From Coniochaeta sp. PMI_546 (taxonomy: Eukaryota; Ascomycota; Sordariomycetes; Coniochaetales; Coniochaetaceae): DNA of 64,000 nt. The stretch covers positions 1,612,001-1,676,000 of the forward strand of contig MU271149.1 in assembly GCA_021432605.1 (NCBI GenBank). The letters are read 5' to 3'. This document shows positions 1 to 12,705 of the stretch, one piece after another. The notes below the pieces were generated by a model. It did not search any database and had not been told where the DNA came from. It worked only from the letters and a program-made list of their open reading frames with translations. The position numbers and the translations under genes are program-made. How positions within the stretch are numbered: the stretch's first letter is position 1; each line of letters starts with the position of its first letter.

Positions 1-3000
1 GAGCGCCACGAGGCATGGTGCTTCCCTGAACGTTAGTGAAGTTGATAAGATCCTCCCAATGACGGTGCGAGGGGAGGCAAATTGGAAGCTTTTGGGGGCG
101 GGTTGGGTTGTTATGTTGCCGCCAAATAGCTCCTACTAGCAAACGATGCAGAATGCTGCTACATGCTATAATGCCCGGGAAGAACGAGCCTAGGAGGCAT
201 TGTCATTATTGACCAGGTTCTGCCAGGCATATCTTCAGCATTTCTCCTCGATAGGAGGAACCAACAAAAGGTACCGGCTGGCACGGGCAGGGTTGAACCT
301 GGGTAACGAAAAAGGGGTAGATGGGAGAACGGCACAGTGAACCGGGAACACGACAGGACGGCGTCCCGCGTCCGTCCTCCGGACCCCTTCCTCCATCCAG
401 TCGGAGAATTTAAGCTCGCCATTGCAGGTCCGGAGATGAAGCAGCTCTTTGCGCCGGCACCCGGGAGGGGTACGGCTCAGGGGAAAGCTCGCACATAGAC
501 TTCGATGGTCGAAAGTTAGTGGACGCTTTAGCGCTATGTTTCTGGACCAGGTGCGCAAACTTGGAAGGAGGATCAACTGCATGGTGGGCTGTCAGTCAGG
601 AAATGCCCCGAAATAGCTTGCATGTAGGTGGTATTACACCAGAAAGCTGGTTTACTTTGTGGCTTGCAGCACCTTCGACTCGCATTGGCAGCCGTGACTT
701 TTGGTGTTTAAACGCGTAAAGTGGCTTTTGTTGGGGCTGGTTATTGTTCCATCTTGGACGTGAACCTTGGCCGACCAACAGCTTCGTAATCTCGACTTCC
801 TTTTTTCTCAATAGAGCTGATAAGATCTCATCTCGATTGGACCTGTCAGCGAGGAGCGGCTGACTTTTAACCCCGAAAGAGTTTGTTGAGCAAGTTTCGG
901 AAATCCTGCAAGGCCAATTGCAGGTCGAACCATTTCCCAGCTGGGCATCCCAGTGCCCTCTGGACGAGGGCGGACCGTAACGACATGTGAAGCTTAGAGT
1001 TTGTTGAAGCATCGTGTCCCCTGAGCACCCTGTCAGATCCAGAAGGAACAGAGAAGCAGGCATGATCCCTTCCGTGCTTTTACGAACCCCTCAAAAACTG
1101 CCAATCGTGAAGCTGGCGTGGCAAGCTACACGTATAGGACCCTGCAGTCGGAAAGCTAAGATGAGCTCATACCGGAGGGATTTGTTCTCACTCGTGTATC
1201 ACAGCCTTATAGCTTTGCAGAATCCCTCTCGCATCAGAACCTTAATCCATATCGAGGGCGCAATCCGGCAGGACCTTACTAACACAGCCATAATCGGCTT
1301 GGAAGACGCATCACGAGTCCAGTTTTTTGAAATCTTCCTACGGCGTGATCAAGTCATTGTTCAGAGATCGACGCGTCGAGCTCGCCCTCTGCATCATGAA
1401 GTTGACATGGAGAATTTTGGGGGAGAGCAGATGCCACATTTCTGAGGCGCGGCAGAAGCTGCATCAACGGGTTGTGACAAGCTCAAGGGACGGTCGCTGC
1501 ATCTTGAAACTGTAAGCAACCTGGTTTTTGACAGGGACACGCTGTGGTCTGATTGTCCACATCGAGGGTGGACAGCCATTTCGCAGAGCCCTTATCCCAG
1601 CTGTGCCTGGAAAGTCATCAGATGGCCCAGATCGCGGGGTCTGGTCCCTGGTAGATCTATAGCCACCAACACATGCGTCGTAGATGCTGATGTCGCCGAG
1701 GAAGCATGCTCAAGCACATGGCTTCGATTCCCCGCTTTCTCAGACCGGCCCTCATCTAATGGTCACGGTAAAGCCGGAGAAGCTTCAGAGATGGTCCCGA
1801 GTCAGCCGTCCGTCACCAGGTGCTTCAAAAACATCGACCGTGGAAAAAAAAACAGGACGCATGTCGAGTTGCAGCTACGTTCTGGCCTCGTGATGCCATC
1901 ATGAACCCAAAACCAGTATCAGTGCTGCTGTGTCGGTGGCATCCGACCCGTTTTGTCACTCTTTTCCGCACACGATACAACCCCAGCCTTCCTTACCAAG
2001 CACTCAAACAAGGTTGACGTGCGGTGGAGATTGAACCAGTAACATCTATGAGAGCCCTGGTGCTGCACAAACGCGTCATGATGCGGCTGCTGACGCCAGA
2101 CGCGACGATGCGCGTATCACCCATGAACCATTAAAGATTTCGCGATCTGGTTGGTCAATTCGGGACCCTTCGCGGGATGAGCGCGTGCAACCCCGGTCCC
2201 ATTGTCCGAGCGTTAGTGTGGTTGACTGTTCTATCTGCCAAATCGGATTTTCATTTGCCTGTGATGAGATCCACTGAGGCGGTGATTTTTCCAGGGAAGA
2301 AAGTGAGAAAATAAACCTGAAGCTGCGCTGAGTTGCGATACCGGTCTAACCGTGCCGCTGGTGATCCACTCGGGGCCTATGTTTTACCTCGAGGGTGGTA
2401 CGATGGCGTGAGCATAGAATAAGAAGAAGCTGAGCAGAGATGGGCTATTGTCACAACAGGTAATCCATCGGGTCTCGCACTACTGACGCGGTCAGGAAGC
2501 GCACACCCCCGTTCTGAACATGATGCTTGAGTCCTCACCAGTTCCTGAGTGCTGTACGTTCGAGCGGAAGGCTAAGGTACTATCGGCGCCCTGCGGTGCA
2601 TGTGGAGTCCGTATGCAATGCAACAGTGTGACAGTCACAGCTTCCTCGGACAGCAGTTCGCAGCTTCCGCGACTTCCATCATCGTGAAACACCGGCAGAG
2701 TGTCATCGGCCTAGGTATGATCGGTGGCGAGATGCATCAGTCGATCCGTGGGCAGAGCGATTGTCAAAGCAAAACAGAAGCAAGGCTCGTCGAGAACGTG
2801 ACGCTGTGCCGTCCATATGCCCCAGAAGTGCAGAGATGATTTTCATTATTCGCGGGGAAATGCTGGGGTATTGGGTGCTACGTGAATTGCAAATGATTGG
2901 TCAGAATGGAAGGTTTCCAACATCCATCCCGTATTTCCACGGTTCTCATATTTGAGGTTCAGCGCTTTGGGCTCCTTATTCCGTCCCTCGTGTTACGATG

Positions 3001-6000
3001 TAACGGCGGTTCAAGAAGCAATTCAGCACTGTTCTAGGCTGTACGCGGCGCTCAGACAGTCAGTCTGTGACCTTCAACGGTCCCAGCCTCCAGCCGGTAC
3101 GGGCATGCGGCCATATGGATGACCTTCCATTCATGGCAGTGTGGAGCGTGGCCTTCGACCTTAATGAGGGCTTCTAAGAGCGTCGCCACGAGATTTACCA
3201 TCTCGCTTCTGCAAGGAAAACTTCCGACGTTGTTCTCCGAGATGCAGGAAGCTGTGCCGCGAGGTCAGAGAGTACTGAGAGTAGAGCTCGGGTAGGTCTC
3301 GGTCAAGGAAAGAGCCTTGAATATGGTCCACTTTTGATTGCCGGGTTAGTGACATTTTTGGAGCAACATGGTGTTTCTCAACCAGGCAAATTGGTCAGTT
3401 CGAACCGAGAGAAGAGCCGGGAAGGATGAGAAGAGCAATCGGAAACGCTTTGCGCTGCCTAAACCGGAAAGTCTAGAGCTACCCGTTGATTGACTGTCGA
3501 TAAAGTTGCAATATCAACGACGAAATAGAGAGAATCAAAGTCACCTAGCAGATCACGAAATCCTGAATATGCACGCAAGTCTGCAAGAGATTTCGGTGAT
3601 TTAGGAGTGATTGATACGGATGCGATTGGATGACAAGAAGTACGCTAAAATGTGGACATAAACTTCCCGAGTTGTGTTGTCTCGCATGTGCTGACGTTCC
3701 CCCACTAGAAATTATGGGTCGTCAGGGGTCGCACGATCCCGGCGGCAGGGCTGTGCGGCTGGTGCGGGAGCTATGACTATTTGGCAGCCTTATTGTGGCG
3801 CCTGTCCCACTTATTCCAGCCTTGCCATCTCAGCTGCAAGTGTCGTGCAAGCAAAGCTTTAAGAGGGTTCGAGAGAACACTGTTTCCACCGGGGCCACAA
3901 AACGTTCTCGGACAGCGTTCGAGAACCACCTCATGTCACAATCAATCAACTTGGCCCAGACAACCCTTCGGCAAACTGAGAATGACCAAGGTTTCTTTGT
4001 CTGCAAAATTACTCCTGCTGTATTAGGTCCATCTTGCCCGCATGGCAAAGACATGCTTGGCTTCATGCAGATGGAAACAGAAATACCTGGGTTTGGAAAC
4101 AGCACCTTGATGTTTATACCAGGGTCGGAGACCACATTGCATCTTAGGCGAACATAATGTCGCCGGAGGGGTTGAGGTGGAGAACTTCGTCATCATCTTG
4201 ATGGCTGAGCTTATGTTCGCTTCACCTGCATGCAAAGGCACAGAAAGCTTGGATGTTTACTCACGCCCGATCAAGATGCATTGACGATAGTCATGAGCTA
4301 TACGAAGCTACAAGTTTCTGCATCTTACAGAAGCTGAAGCAAGCCGCCTGCATGATCTCCGGTACGCCCGTTCGGGCCTCAAAGTTGGAGAAGAGGAGCT
4401 GATGCATCCCCAGCCATTCGTGAGGGGAATGCACCTCTTCCTTGAACATTTGCGGAGAGAAGCTCAGTTTGCAAACAAGATCGCTGACCATTGACCTCGA
4501 AGGATGGAACCCAAGACTAAATCGGGATATGGTCAAGAGCTAGACACAGAGTCGTTTCCTCTTTGATGGCAGCTAACCCGCGCGCGGTTAGAAAGCCGAT
4601 GCTACTAGCAATGATCCTTACACTTCCAAGTTTTACGCGTGCGTCTCGCAGATAAACCTCCGCGTCGCAATCCGGCATGTCTAACACGAGAATCCTGCTT
4701 TGATGCAGAGCACAATGCAATTGACGCCGCGATACCGTGATGGTAAAGCACGTTCTGACCAGCGATTAGCTGATGTTCAGACCGAGTTATTGTGAACGAT
4801 TGCGCGATTAACTCTTCCAGCCACCCATTAAACAAAGACGGCTAATAGTCCTTGGCAGCTCAAGCTTGTTGATGTTTTGGGACGCGGTATGCTTAGATCT
4901 AGCAAACGTGCATGTCTGAGATTCCCGAGAGTAATCATGAAAAGATACCCTCCTTGATGTGTTGGCAGGCAATCTCGAGTTTCAAGCAAAAGGTGTCCCA
5001 GGAACCCCATTGGTTCTGAAGCTATCAGCTCAATCTTGCAATGAGGGGGTGGGCTTCTCTTCACTTGGCTTCAGGATTGATGAATACTATGTATGTGCAG
5101 CTCAAGGACCAATTCTATCAAACGGACCACCGTACGGCTTAAATATCCGAAGTGTGCGCTGTCTCGAGCGGTTGATAATGAAGTCTGGCGTTGACATTGG
5201 GCAGCTCGAGATCCCTGTCGATGCTCAGCCAGCCATGGCAGGATCTCCAGAAAAAAGAACGCCGGGCTTGAAACGAATTGTCGGCTTTAGCGCAGCATGT
5301 GATACGCCCATCCATTCGCACAGAAAAGCCGCAGGTAGGGTGTATGCACGCAGGCTTTGCCAGCCTATTACCATTGATGGTAGACGACGAGGCTATGTGT
5401 GCGAAGGAGTATGGCAAGACGATATGTTGGGGATGTGAATTGGCTTCAGGGTAAAGGCTGTGGACGGGTCCGTCAGGTACAGACCCACAGGAGCTTCGAC
5501 AAATGGGCGGAATAGAAGCAGGCTATGAACAGGCAAATCTGTCAGTATCGGGCTCAGGCCAGGTACGATGTTTGAGATTGAAGTCGGCATAGTTCTCTCG
5601 CATGACTACCCGGACCGTCTTAGACTAGCAACCAGGTTCATACCTGAAGAAGCCATAGCACGAAGCACGCAGTGCTTACAGTGATAAGAATAAGAAGTTT
5701 AAGATTGTGCAAGCCTATGGTCAACACCAAGAGTGGGGAGGTTTGTCTCAGACTTGCAGGACTTCGGGAAGACGCTGCTGAAGTTGAGATTCGGATGGCC
5801 CTCTCTTCAGTTGATCAATATCGCAGCAGCAAAGTCTGACTCTCCGTCGCTGAGTTGATAGCTATCTGCGCGTCAAACATACCCAGAGACATTGAACATG
5901 TGCCACACATGTAGGTCCCATATCGGAGATGGCGCTTCATATGACACGGCGAAGCAGTGAGTGTATTGTTTTTGCGGACAAACCTTGGAGCCCTGTCGCC

Positions 6001-9000
6001 GTACTGCGGTCAGCCCTATTTCCGCCTCCAAGAAATTGAGTACTATGTAAGGAGTACGAGCTGAGCGACAACATATCACCCATTGTGCCTTCGTTATTCA
6101 CTTGCAAAGCAGATGTGCACAACGCTTATGAAGACTGATAGCCGTCGTGGCGCGCTAAGTATGCCAGGCTCCATCTTCACGGTGCTTGTCAGATCGGCAG
6201 GCAACGGCACAAGCTTCCGTCGTAGCCAATTCCAGAAGATCTTGAGCTTTGTGGCGGTCTTGCAAACATCACCGAAAGTGGTTATACCACGCGCATGGGA
6301 TGCCCGCCGACGTTGTCGCCATCATCAGATGCCCAAGGGCCGACCCGATACTTCGGGATACAGTCCGCTCCGGTACTGAGCTTGACAAGAGGCAAGTTGA
6401 CCAGACGCGAAGAATAAACCCCAACATCTCAAACGGACAATAATGCGGAGTTATGAATAACCCTTTCTGTATTGCGTGCCCCTGATGCTGTGGTGGATTG
6501 TTGGCGTTGCGTCAGCTTGTCATGACACGCATGATTAAATGGCTGTAAAGAGCGTGCATCTACGCGTTCTTGCATTATGATTGGCTGACCGTGCACCGTG
6601 AGATTTGCAATGGCGCGAGGCGCCGGGTCGGTTTTGGAGCTCCATTTGAGTCGCAATCCGAGGAAGTGGACAGCCATTGAACGATGCGTTTCGAACTCCT
6701 CTCGCTATAGCCAGCGAGTGAGAGCCTGTGGAAGTCACTCGCACTGGCCCAGCTGCTCGGCGACTCCTAAGGTACTGCTGATCGCACAACCCACCGAAAA
6801 ACGGGAGATATGATTGGTATCAGTTAAGCTTGATGTCGCCGACTCTCGCTCGTCACTCATGCGGACCTGGCCTGCTGCCTCGGAACGGGAATGCCGGGGC
6901 AGAAGGTGCTTGGGATTACGAGTTTGAAGTCTACAGAGGGCTCTCTTTGGTTGTACTGCGGGCACTTTGCATGGGACTTACGAGTTGGCGGGGAGAGGAC
7001 AGAGATGGAGAGAAAAAATTGCAGCTGTTGCTATAGTGAGGCTCAGGTACAATGAATCATTCCATAGGTTTTATGGTGGACTTCTTTGAAGTTTAGGAAG
7101 GAAGGACCCGACGGGATCCCCGCTAGCTTGGCGGGGTTCGCGTTAGTGGCTGATAAAATATGGTACGTACCGCGTACGTACCGTGTGTGCCGTGCCTCTC
7201 CAATTTTTGATGGTTTTCACGCCGTGAAGGATGTATTCTAGCCGAAGCTCTTGAGTCTTGATATTTGCTGGGAAACAACACATATGAACACCGTGTGACA
7301 GAGTTCGGTTTCTGACCTGATACACTTCCCGGGACTTCGTTCCAGTGCTCATACCATAGTCTGAAATCGTGCTGGAGCAAGCTGGGACCTGGGTGTGCCT
7401 GCGAATCTGTCCCGCTGGCAATTTGGCAATTTCCCTCTGACGCTGGGGTGGAGGAGATGCTACGCTGCAAGTGGACATGGAAACGCGGTCGTATCGCGAC
7501 TGTCATTCAGCTGGATCGGTACTAGCAGTATATCTGAATCGAGATCCGATTCCAGATCATTTCGAGGACGCTACACGGTTTTGGGCTTTCATGAGAAATG
7601 ATCACCGACAGAAAGAGTGATGTCAATCCCAATCCCGCCTTGGAAATAAGAGCATTCTAAGACACTTTTGTGCAGCAGAGAAGCACCAAGAATTACATGC
7701 AGCTAGCCTTATGTTAGCTGACAATACTAATGCCAGCACTGTACGCTATCTGCTCCACCACGACGCAATTGAGCAGTCTGCACCGCTGGTGTCTCAAGTT
7801 GGAACGCGGAAGCCAACCGGCAGGCTGGAAAGGGATAACGTACGGAGTAACGTCAGTGAGATCGACGGCCGGTACCCAGGCCGGGCCCTTGATCTGGCCG
7901 TATAGCCTTGGCCGGCGACCGACATCAATCCATTCATGCAAACCTGCACATGCACACTCGCATATCTTGCACAAGCGTCTGTAGGCCTCGCAATAGGAGG
8001 CCCGCGTGGATGGCGATGCGTGTATCCAGCAAACAATGGGAGCGCGCGCCACGGTCCAGAAACAACACACGATTAAGAATTGTCCCCATTTCGGCATCTT
8101 GAGTGGCATCTGAGGAGCAATCGCAATAGATCACGAGACTGTCGACCCGGGTCGGCCACAAGCGGGTCCGGCGAAGGAAGAGAGAAAATTCATTGTGCAG
8201 TGCAGGTCAACCTCGTTTGAGATAGCCGACAGACCCTCAGTCGGGCACTTGGAGCGTCACCAAGGACGCGAGGCTGGGGCAGGATGATCCAGTTCTTTGC
8301 AGTAGGCGGGTATCCCTTCGCCGCTGAATGGGCAAACTGACGGCATATGGAAGGGTCCGGCACCGTAAGGAAAGAGATTGCACGCGACGGTGGGAAGAGA
8401 TCGTGTAAAATGCTGTCAGAATGGAACCCGAGGCTCCAGAAGCTGTCGACACTGGCGCCGCGGTGTCCCAGCAATGCAGCAAAGGTACGACTCAGCTACG
8501 TGCATCTTTCTTTAACCATTCAAATCACTCTCAATGCATCCATGAAGCCAAACTCGCAAGGAAGCTGCGCTTTGGTCGTCGGATTACTATGGTACCGTGC
8601 CGCTGAATGATTTTTGCCAGAGTTCCGCACTGCATTTTGCGTTCTACCTGCTGCGTCTCGGCCTCTCAATCTCGGCCGCCCAATGGTCAGTCCATGCAAG
8701 CTTAGCACCCGTAGATCCTTGCTGTTCTCACAGCCGGCCTGAATCTCAGGAGAGCCACCATTCGTCACGAATGGCAGCATTGGGAGTGGACAGCAGCAAG
8801 CCACGCTCATCCACGCTCAAACCACGCTCTCACTGCTAATCATCCCCTCCCTTTCCAGCCTAGAGGCGGCCCTGGTTCCTGGCTGATGGCCTCCACACCC
8901 CCGTCCAAATGCATCGATAATCCATCATACTAACACAGTACGTATACCAACGGCTGGTATCAATGGTACTTGTGCAGCACTCGCATAATGCGTTGCTCGG

Positions 9001-9539
9001 GCAGGTACCGCCTTCATTAATGAATTGTTGACGCCCACGTTGCCCGCTTGTGATGGTCTCGTCGGACGCGGGCCAGCACCGACTTTTTGTGTCGCAATAA
9101 TCAGGACCGGCAAGTGGTTGGTCAGAGGCTCTGACTTGCCTTGTTTGAGCCAGCGTGTCTCTGCCTTGTGCACAGCAAACAAGCACAGGCTGAGATTAGC
9201 AGAGCAGCGGCACCAGTGAGCAGCAGCGGTTCAAGTCTGAGATTTAGCGTGTGCTGAGTACCTGTTTTCGCGGCAGGTACTTGTGCCAGACCTTGCTTAC
9301 CTCCCCGGTCCCTGCACGACACCCACACTATTTCACTCCCCACTGACAAGGACTCGAAGCGGACTGGACTGACTGGGCCACGGTACGGTTCCTTGTTTGG
9401 TGCTGTGCGTGCGGTGGACTTTGGTGGACTGGTGGACTGGTGGCCCCCCCCCCCCCAGTCCCCGGTGTGAGAGTGCTGCTTCAACTTTGGAGCAGAGAAA
9501 GTGAACCGGGGGCCTCGTCTTAAATGGCCCGTTTTAAAG
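1..9539. other. Gene-poor stretch, no supportable gene
   Basis: About 9.5 kb with only short overlapping open frames on both strands. The longest, 4959-5438 (+, 159 codons), matches no family I recognise and is within chance expectation for a window this size. CpG is common and the base composition is not AT-shifted, so strong RIP is not evident. Small features seen are an 11-bp tandem repeat at 7163-7184 and, close to the right end, GGTGGACT repeats with a 13-C run at 9413-9456. I see no tRNA, rRNA or intact mobile element. Confidence 0.6.
9413..9456. repeat. GGTGGACT short repeats followed by a poly-C run
   Basis: GGTGGACT occurs at 9413-9420, 9423-9430 and 9431-9438, followed by a partial GGTGG unit and then 13 consecutive C residues (9444-9456). 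It lies just upstream of the pyrimidine-rich region preceding the cyclin gene. The length of the C run may be unreliable in an assembly. Confidence 0.75.
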
Positions 9540-11439
9540 CCAATCCGTGCTTCTCTGCCAATCCTTTTCCCTCTCATCCATCCTCCTCCAACCTGGGTGA
9601 GATATCTACCTCCTCCTCCCCTTTTCCCTTTGCCTCCTCTCCTCTTCCTCACTCCGCGTCCATTCATTCCCTCTCCCGAACGATTCCTTCCAACACCCCG
9701 TGACATCCCTTTTCTTTGCAAAGAGGAAAGGAGGGAAGGAGGAGCATAACCCTACTCGACAATATAAGGACGGGGCTCCGGCAGCTGGTTGAAGAGCGGC
9801 AGCTAAAGAGAAAGAGGAGAAGAATCCATCTAAGCATTCCCATTCTTAGATAGAGGAGTCTCAGGAACAACTCTTGTACAGAAGAGGGTCCCACAATTGG
9901 TTGTTGAAGACACCAAACTTGGTCCCTGGCCGCTCGATCCACGCATACTCAACGCCAACCCTTTCGCTGGCATTCTTCGGTTCGACGACGTGGAATTTCT
10001 GCATTTCTGCATCCCGACCCGTCCTCCACTCCCTTTGTGTCTGACCTGTATCCGACCTCGACCTCGACTTCGGCATCAGTCGGCATCGGCATCGACAAAC
10101 CGGACTACTATCGACCAAGACAGTAGTGACAATTTACACTGGGAGGAATCACCTTGTATTCCAGCCCAACCCGGTCTTTTCTACTTGCAGAGGGGAGGAT
10201 ACTATAGATCATACATGATCTCAAATCGATCATAGAAGCCAGTCCTTGGCCCCTTTTCCCCAATCTCCCTACGGCGATTTGAAAGTGAAGAGTATGTTGC
10301 ACCCGATCTGTCGACACCGACGTCGTTTCCCGTTGCCGCTTCTGTACCAAGAGGCGTAGAAAGAGAACACACAATCTGGTTGATCGAAATGCTAAATTAC
10401 GTCGTTGCTCGCCCCTTACAGGTACATGCCACGAGGATTTTCCTGTAATCCCCCGGCATTCTTCCACGATCACGCCTATCTCGACTTGTCGAACTGAAGG
10501 GCTCGCGATTTTGGGACACGTTAGCTCGTCGCTCCCACTCTTCCGACCTCAGGAATTCTCATTTCCCCGATTCTTGGTCCCCCCAGGTCTTTCAATTGTG
10601 GCGGTAGGTTCGTCCATTCCTCGTGTCTCCCTTCCCTTTCGCACTAGCCAGGCCAGGTGGAGACAACGTCATATTGTCAGCCACCGAAACGTCTTATCCC
10701 ATGGTTTGGGATGCCATCGCTCGCCCATTGTTCCTTCCTTTCCTAAGGGGCGACCAGGGGGGTACAGACAAGAGCACTAGATTCAGTTTCGTCAGAGGCG
10801 CCATCCCAGGAGCCAATCTGCAGCTCTTTCAGATGGGATGCGGGATGCGAGCGAACCCCCTTTGGGCCAGAAATTGCGGAGCCGATGCCAGATCTACATA
10901 TCGCAACGCCGCGTACCTGACATTCGACAAGTCACCAGCGGAATTCAAGGTCTCAGGGTCTCTGGCGTTGAAGAAAACCCTCAGATCCCAGACTGGCCTG
11001 GTCTGGCCAATGAAGGGTCGTGGAGATTCAAAGGGGGTGACTTGAACAGCGAGGCTAATCTTTTGCGTGGCGTCTAGAACTCAACAGTCGACTTGTTTAA
11101 ACCCACTTCACCCGCCGACCACCTGTCTCTCACCAGCAAGAGCATTCTCATTTCGACGTCTCACGGCTTTAATAATTCCAGCCACTGTCACTCTTTTCCA
11201 ACGGTTACTACTATTCACCACACTCTTTAATATTACAGTAATATTCTTCGATTGTTCACCGTCGAGAGATCATTCTTTCTCCTCTCAACGGAAACGATCC
11301 TTAATCACCACACCCACACTCTCTTGAGAAACAACCCAAATCTCCAGGGAAGTTTGGATCTCACCTTTCCCTGCCATCAATCTCATCCGCCCCTGGGACT
11401 ACTTATCTCCATCCTCATACCTACCGGATATCAGTCAAC
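9540..11439 (+). promoter_or_regulatory. Long upstream region of the cyclin gene with pyrimidine tracts and uORFs
   Basis: Two CT-rich blocks typical of filamentous fungal promoters and leaders are visible, at about 9540-9715 and about 11090-11425. A TATA-like ATATAAG lies near 9760. Several short ATG-initiated frames occupy the space, for example at 9897-10235, 10511-10780 and 10623-11045, and none resembles a conserved protein. I infer either a leader of up to about 1.7 kb with upstream ORFs or alternative distal and proximal transcription starts. Transcript ends are not visible from sequence. Confidence 0.45.
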
Positions 11440-12705
11440 ATGGCGTACTCGGCACCCTCATCGGACGGCTCGTTCTTCGTCGAGTCGGAGGATGCCTATC
11501 CTTCTCGGGTTATGAACCTTCGGGATGCAGCCAAGATGCTCGCACGCAACAAGCAAGAGATGATTGCCAACGAGCTCTCGCGGCTCGCCTGTGACGAGTA
11601 TCTCGAGGACATCATGCAGCACGTGCGCCAAATGGAGGTAAGGCCGCCAACATTGCCCGTCGCTCGATATCAACGCACCTAACTAACAACCCACGTACAG
11701 GACGAGACCTTGGCTGATGCTAACCTCATCGACATGCAACGCGAGATCCAGTGGTTCATGAGGCCCTACCTGATCGACTTCCTGATTGAGGCTCACGCTG
11801 CCTTCTCCCTTCTCCCCGAGACCCTGTTCTTGACTGTGAACCTCCTTGACCGCTACTGCTCTAAGAGGGTGGTGTATAAGCAGCATTACCAACTCGTGGG
11901 CTGCGCTGCTCTACTCATTGCCGCCAAGTATGGTGACAAGAAGGACAGGGTTCCCCAGATCAACGAACTGAACAACATGTGCTGCGGCTTGTACGACGCT
12001 GGCATGTTTACACAGATGGAGATGCATGTCCTCAATACCCTTGACTGGAACATTGGTCATCCGACGGTCGACTTCTTTACGCAGCTGATTGTCGCAGACG
12101 AGCGCGATACGATCGAGGTCGAGCACATGGCGGCTTACATCTGCGAGATTGCCCTCTATCACCGGGACTTTGTGTCAACCAAGCCATCCATCATGGCCAG
12201 ATCCTCACTGGCTCTTGCAAGAGCCATCCTCAACCGACCTGAGGCCAACGATGGCGAGTGGGACCATGTCGAGAATGTGACATTGATCACATTGTCACAA
12301 CATCTTCACCAACCATCGGTCACACTCTCTCGCAAGTACGCCGCACCTCATCTGTCAAGCGTGTCTGGCAAGCTCGCCGACTTCCTCGCCCACCAGGCTG
12401 CCATTGCCCGGATGAACGCTCCACCATCGCCGCCCTGCGAACCCGCCCTTGTCAACAAGAGCCAGAACATCTACAGCACCCCTCAAAAGGGCCTCGGTGC
12501 GGTCCCAGGCGTCGCTGATGGGTACATGACGCCGCCAATCACCCCGGATGGCACATACTTCGCACAAGCAAAGGTGGACGGCTACCACTTTCCTCCTCGC
12601 TGCCCCGTCACGCCCACACCTCCCCAAAATCACGCCTCATATCAACCTCGGCAAAACCCCAATGCGGGCATCGATGTATCGCGATATGAGGTTCCATGGT
12701 GTTGA
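11440..12705 (+). CDS. G1/S-type cyclin (Cln/Puc1-like), 400 aa
   Basis: This is a G1/S cyclin, the regulatory subunit of the CDK that drives Start. Exons are 11440-11637 and 11701-12705. The 63-nt intron has GTAAGG...CTAAC...CAG ends and keeps the frame. The N-terminal cyclin box spans roughly residues 60-200: MRPYLIDFLIEAH aligns with the MRAIL helix, followed by LFLTVNLLDRYCS and LVGCAALLIAAKYGDKK, then a second helical half. The C-terminal third is Pro/Thr-rich with many minimal CDK sites (SPP, TPQK, TPP, TPDG, TPTPP), as expected for an unstable, phosphorylated cyclin tail. No mitotic-cyclin N-terminal destruction box was recognised. The start is the ATG heading the only exon that splices in frame to the cyclin box. 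Family assignment is strong; the exact orthologue (CLN1, CLN3 or puc1) is inference. Confidence 0.93.

Noticed and set aside
2030-2100. tRNA T-arm-like GGAGATTGAACCAG
   Set aside because: No pairing T-stem and no cloverleaf around it.
4959-5438. 159-codon open frame on +
   Set aside because: No family resemblance, and an overlapping frame on the other strand is also open. Probably chance.
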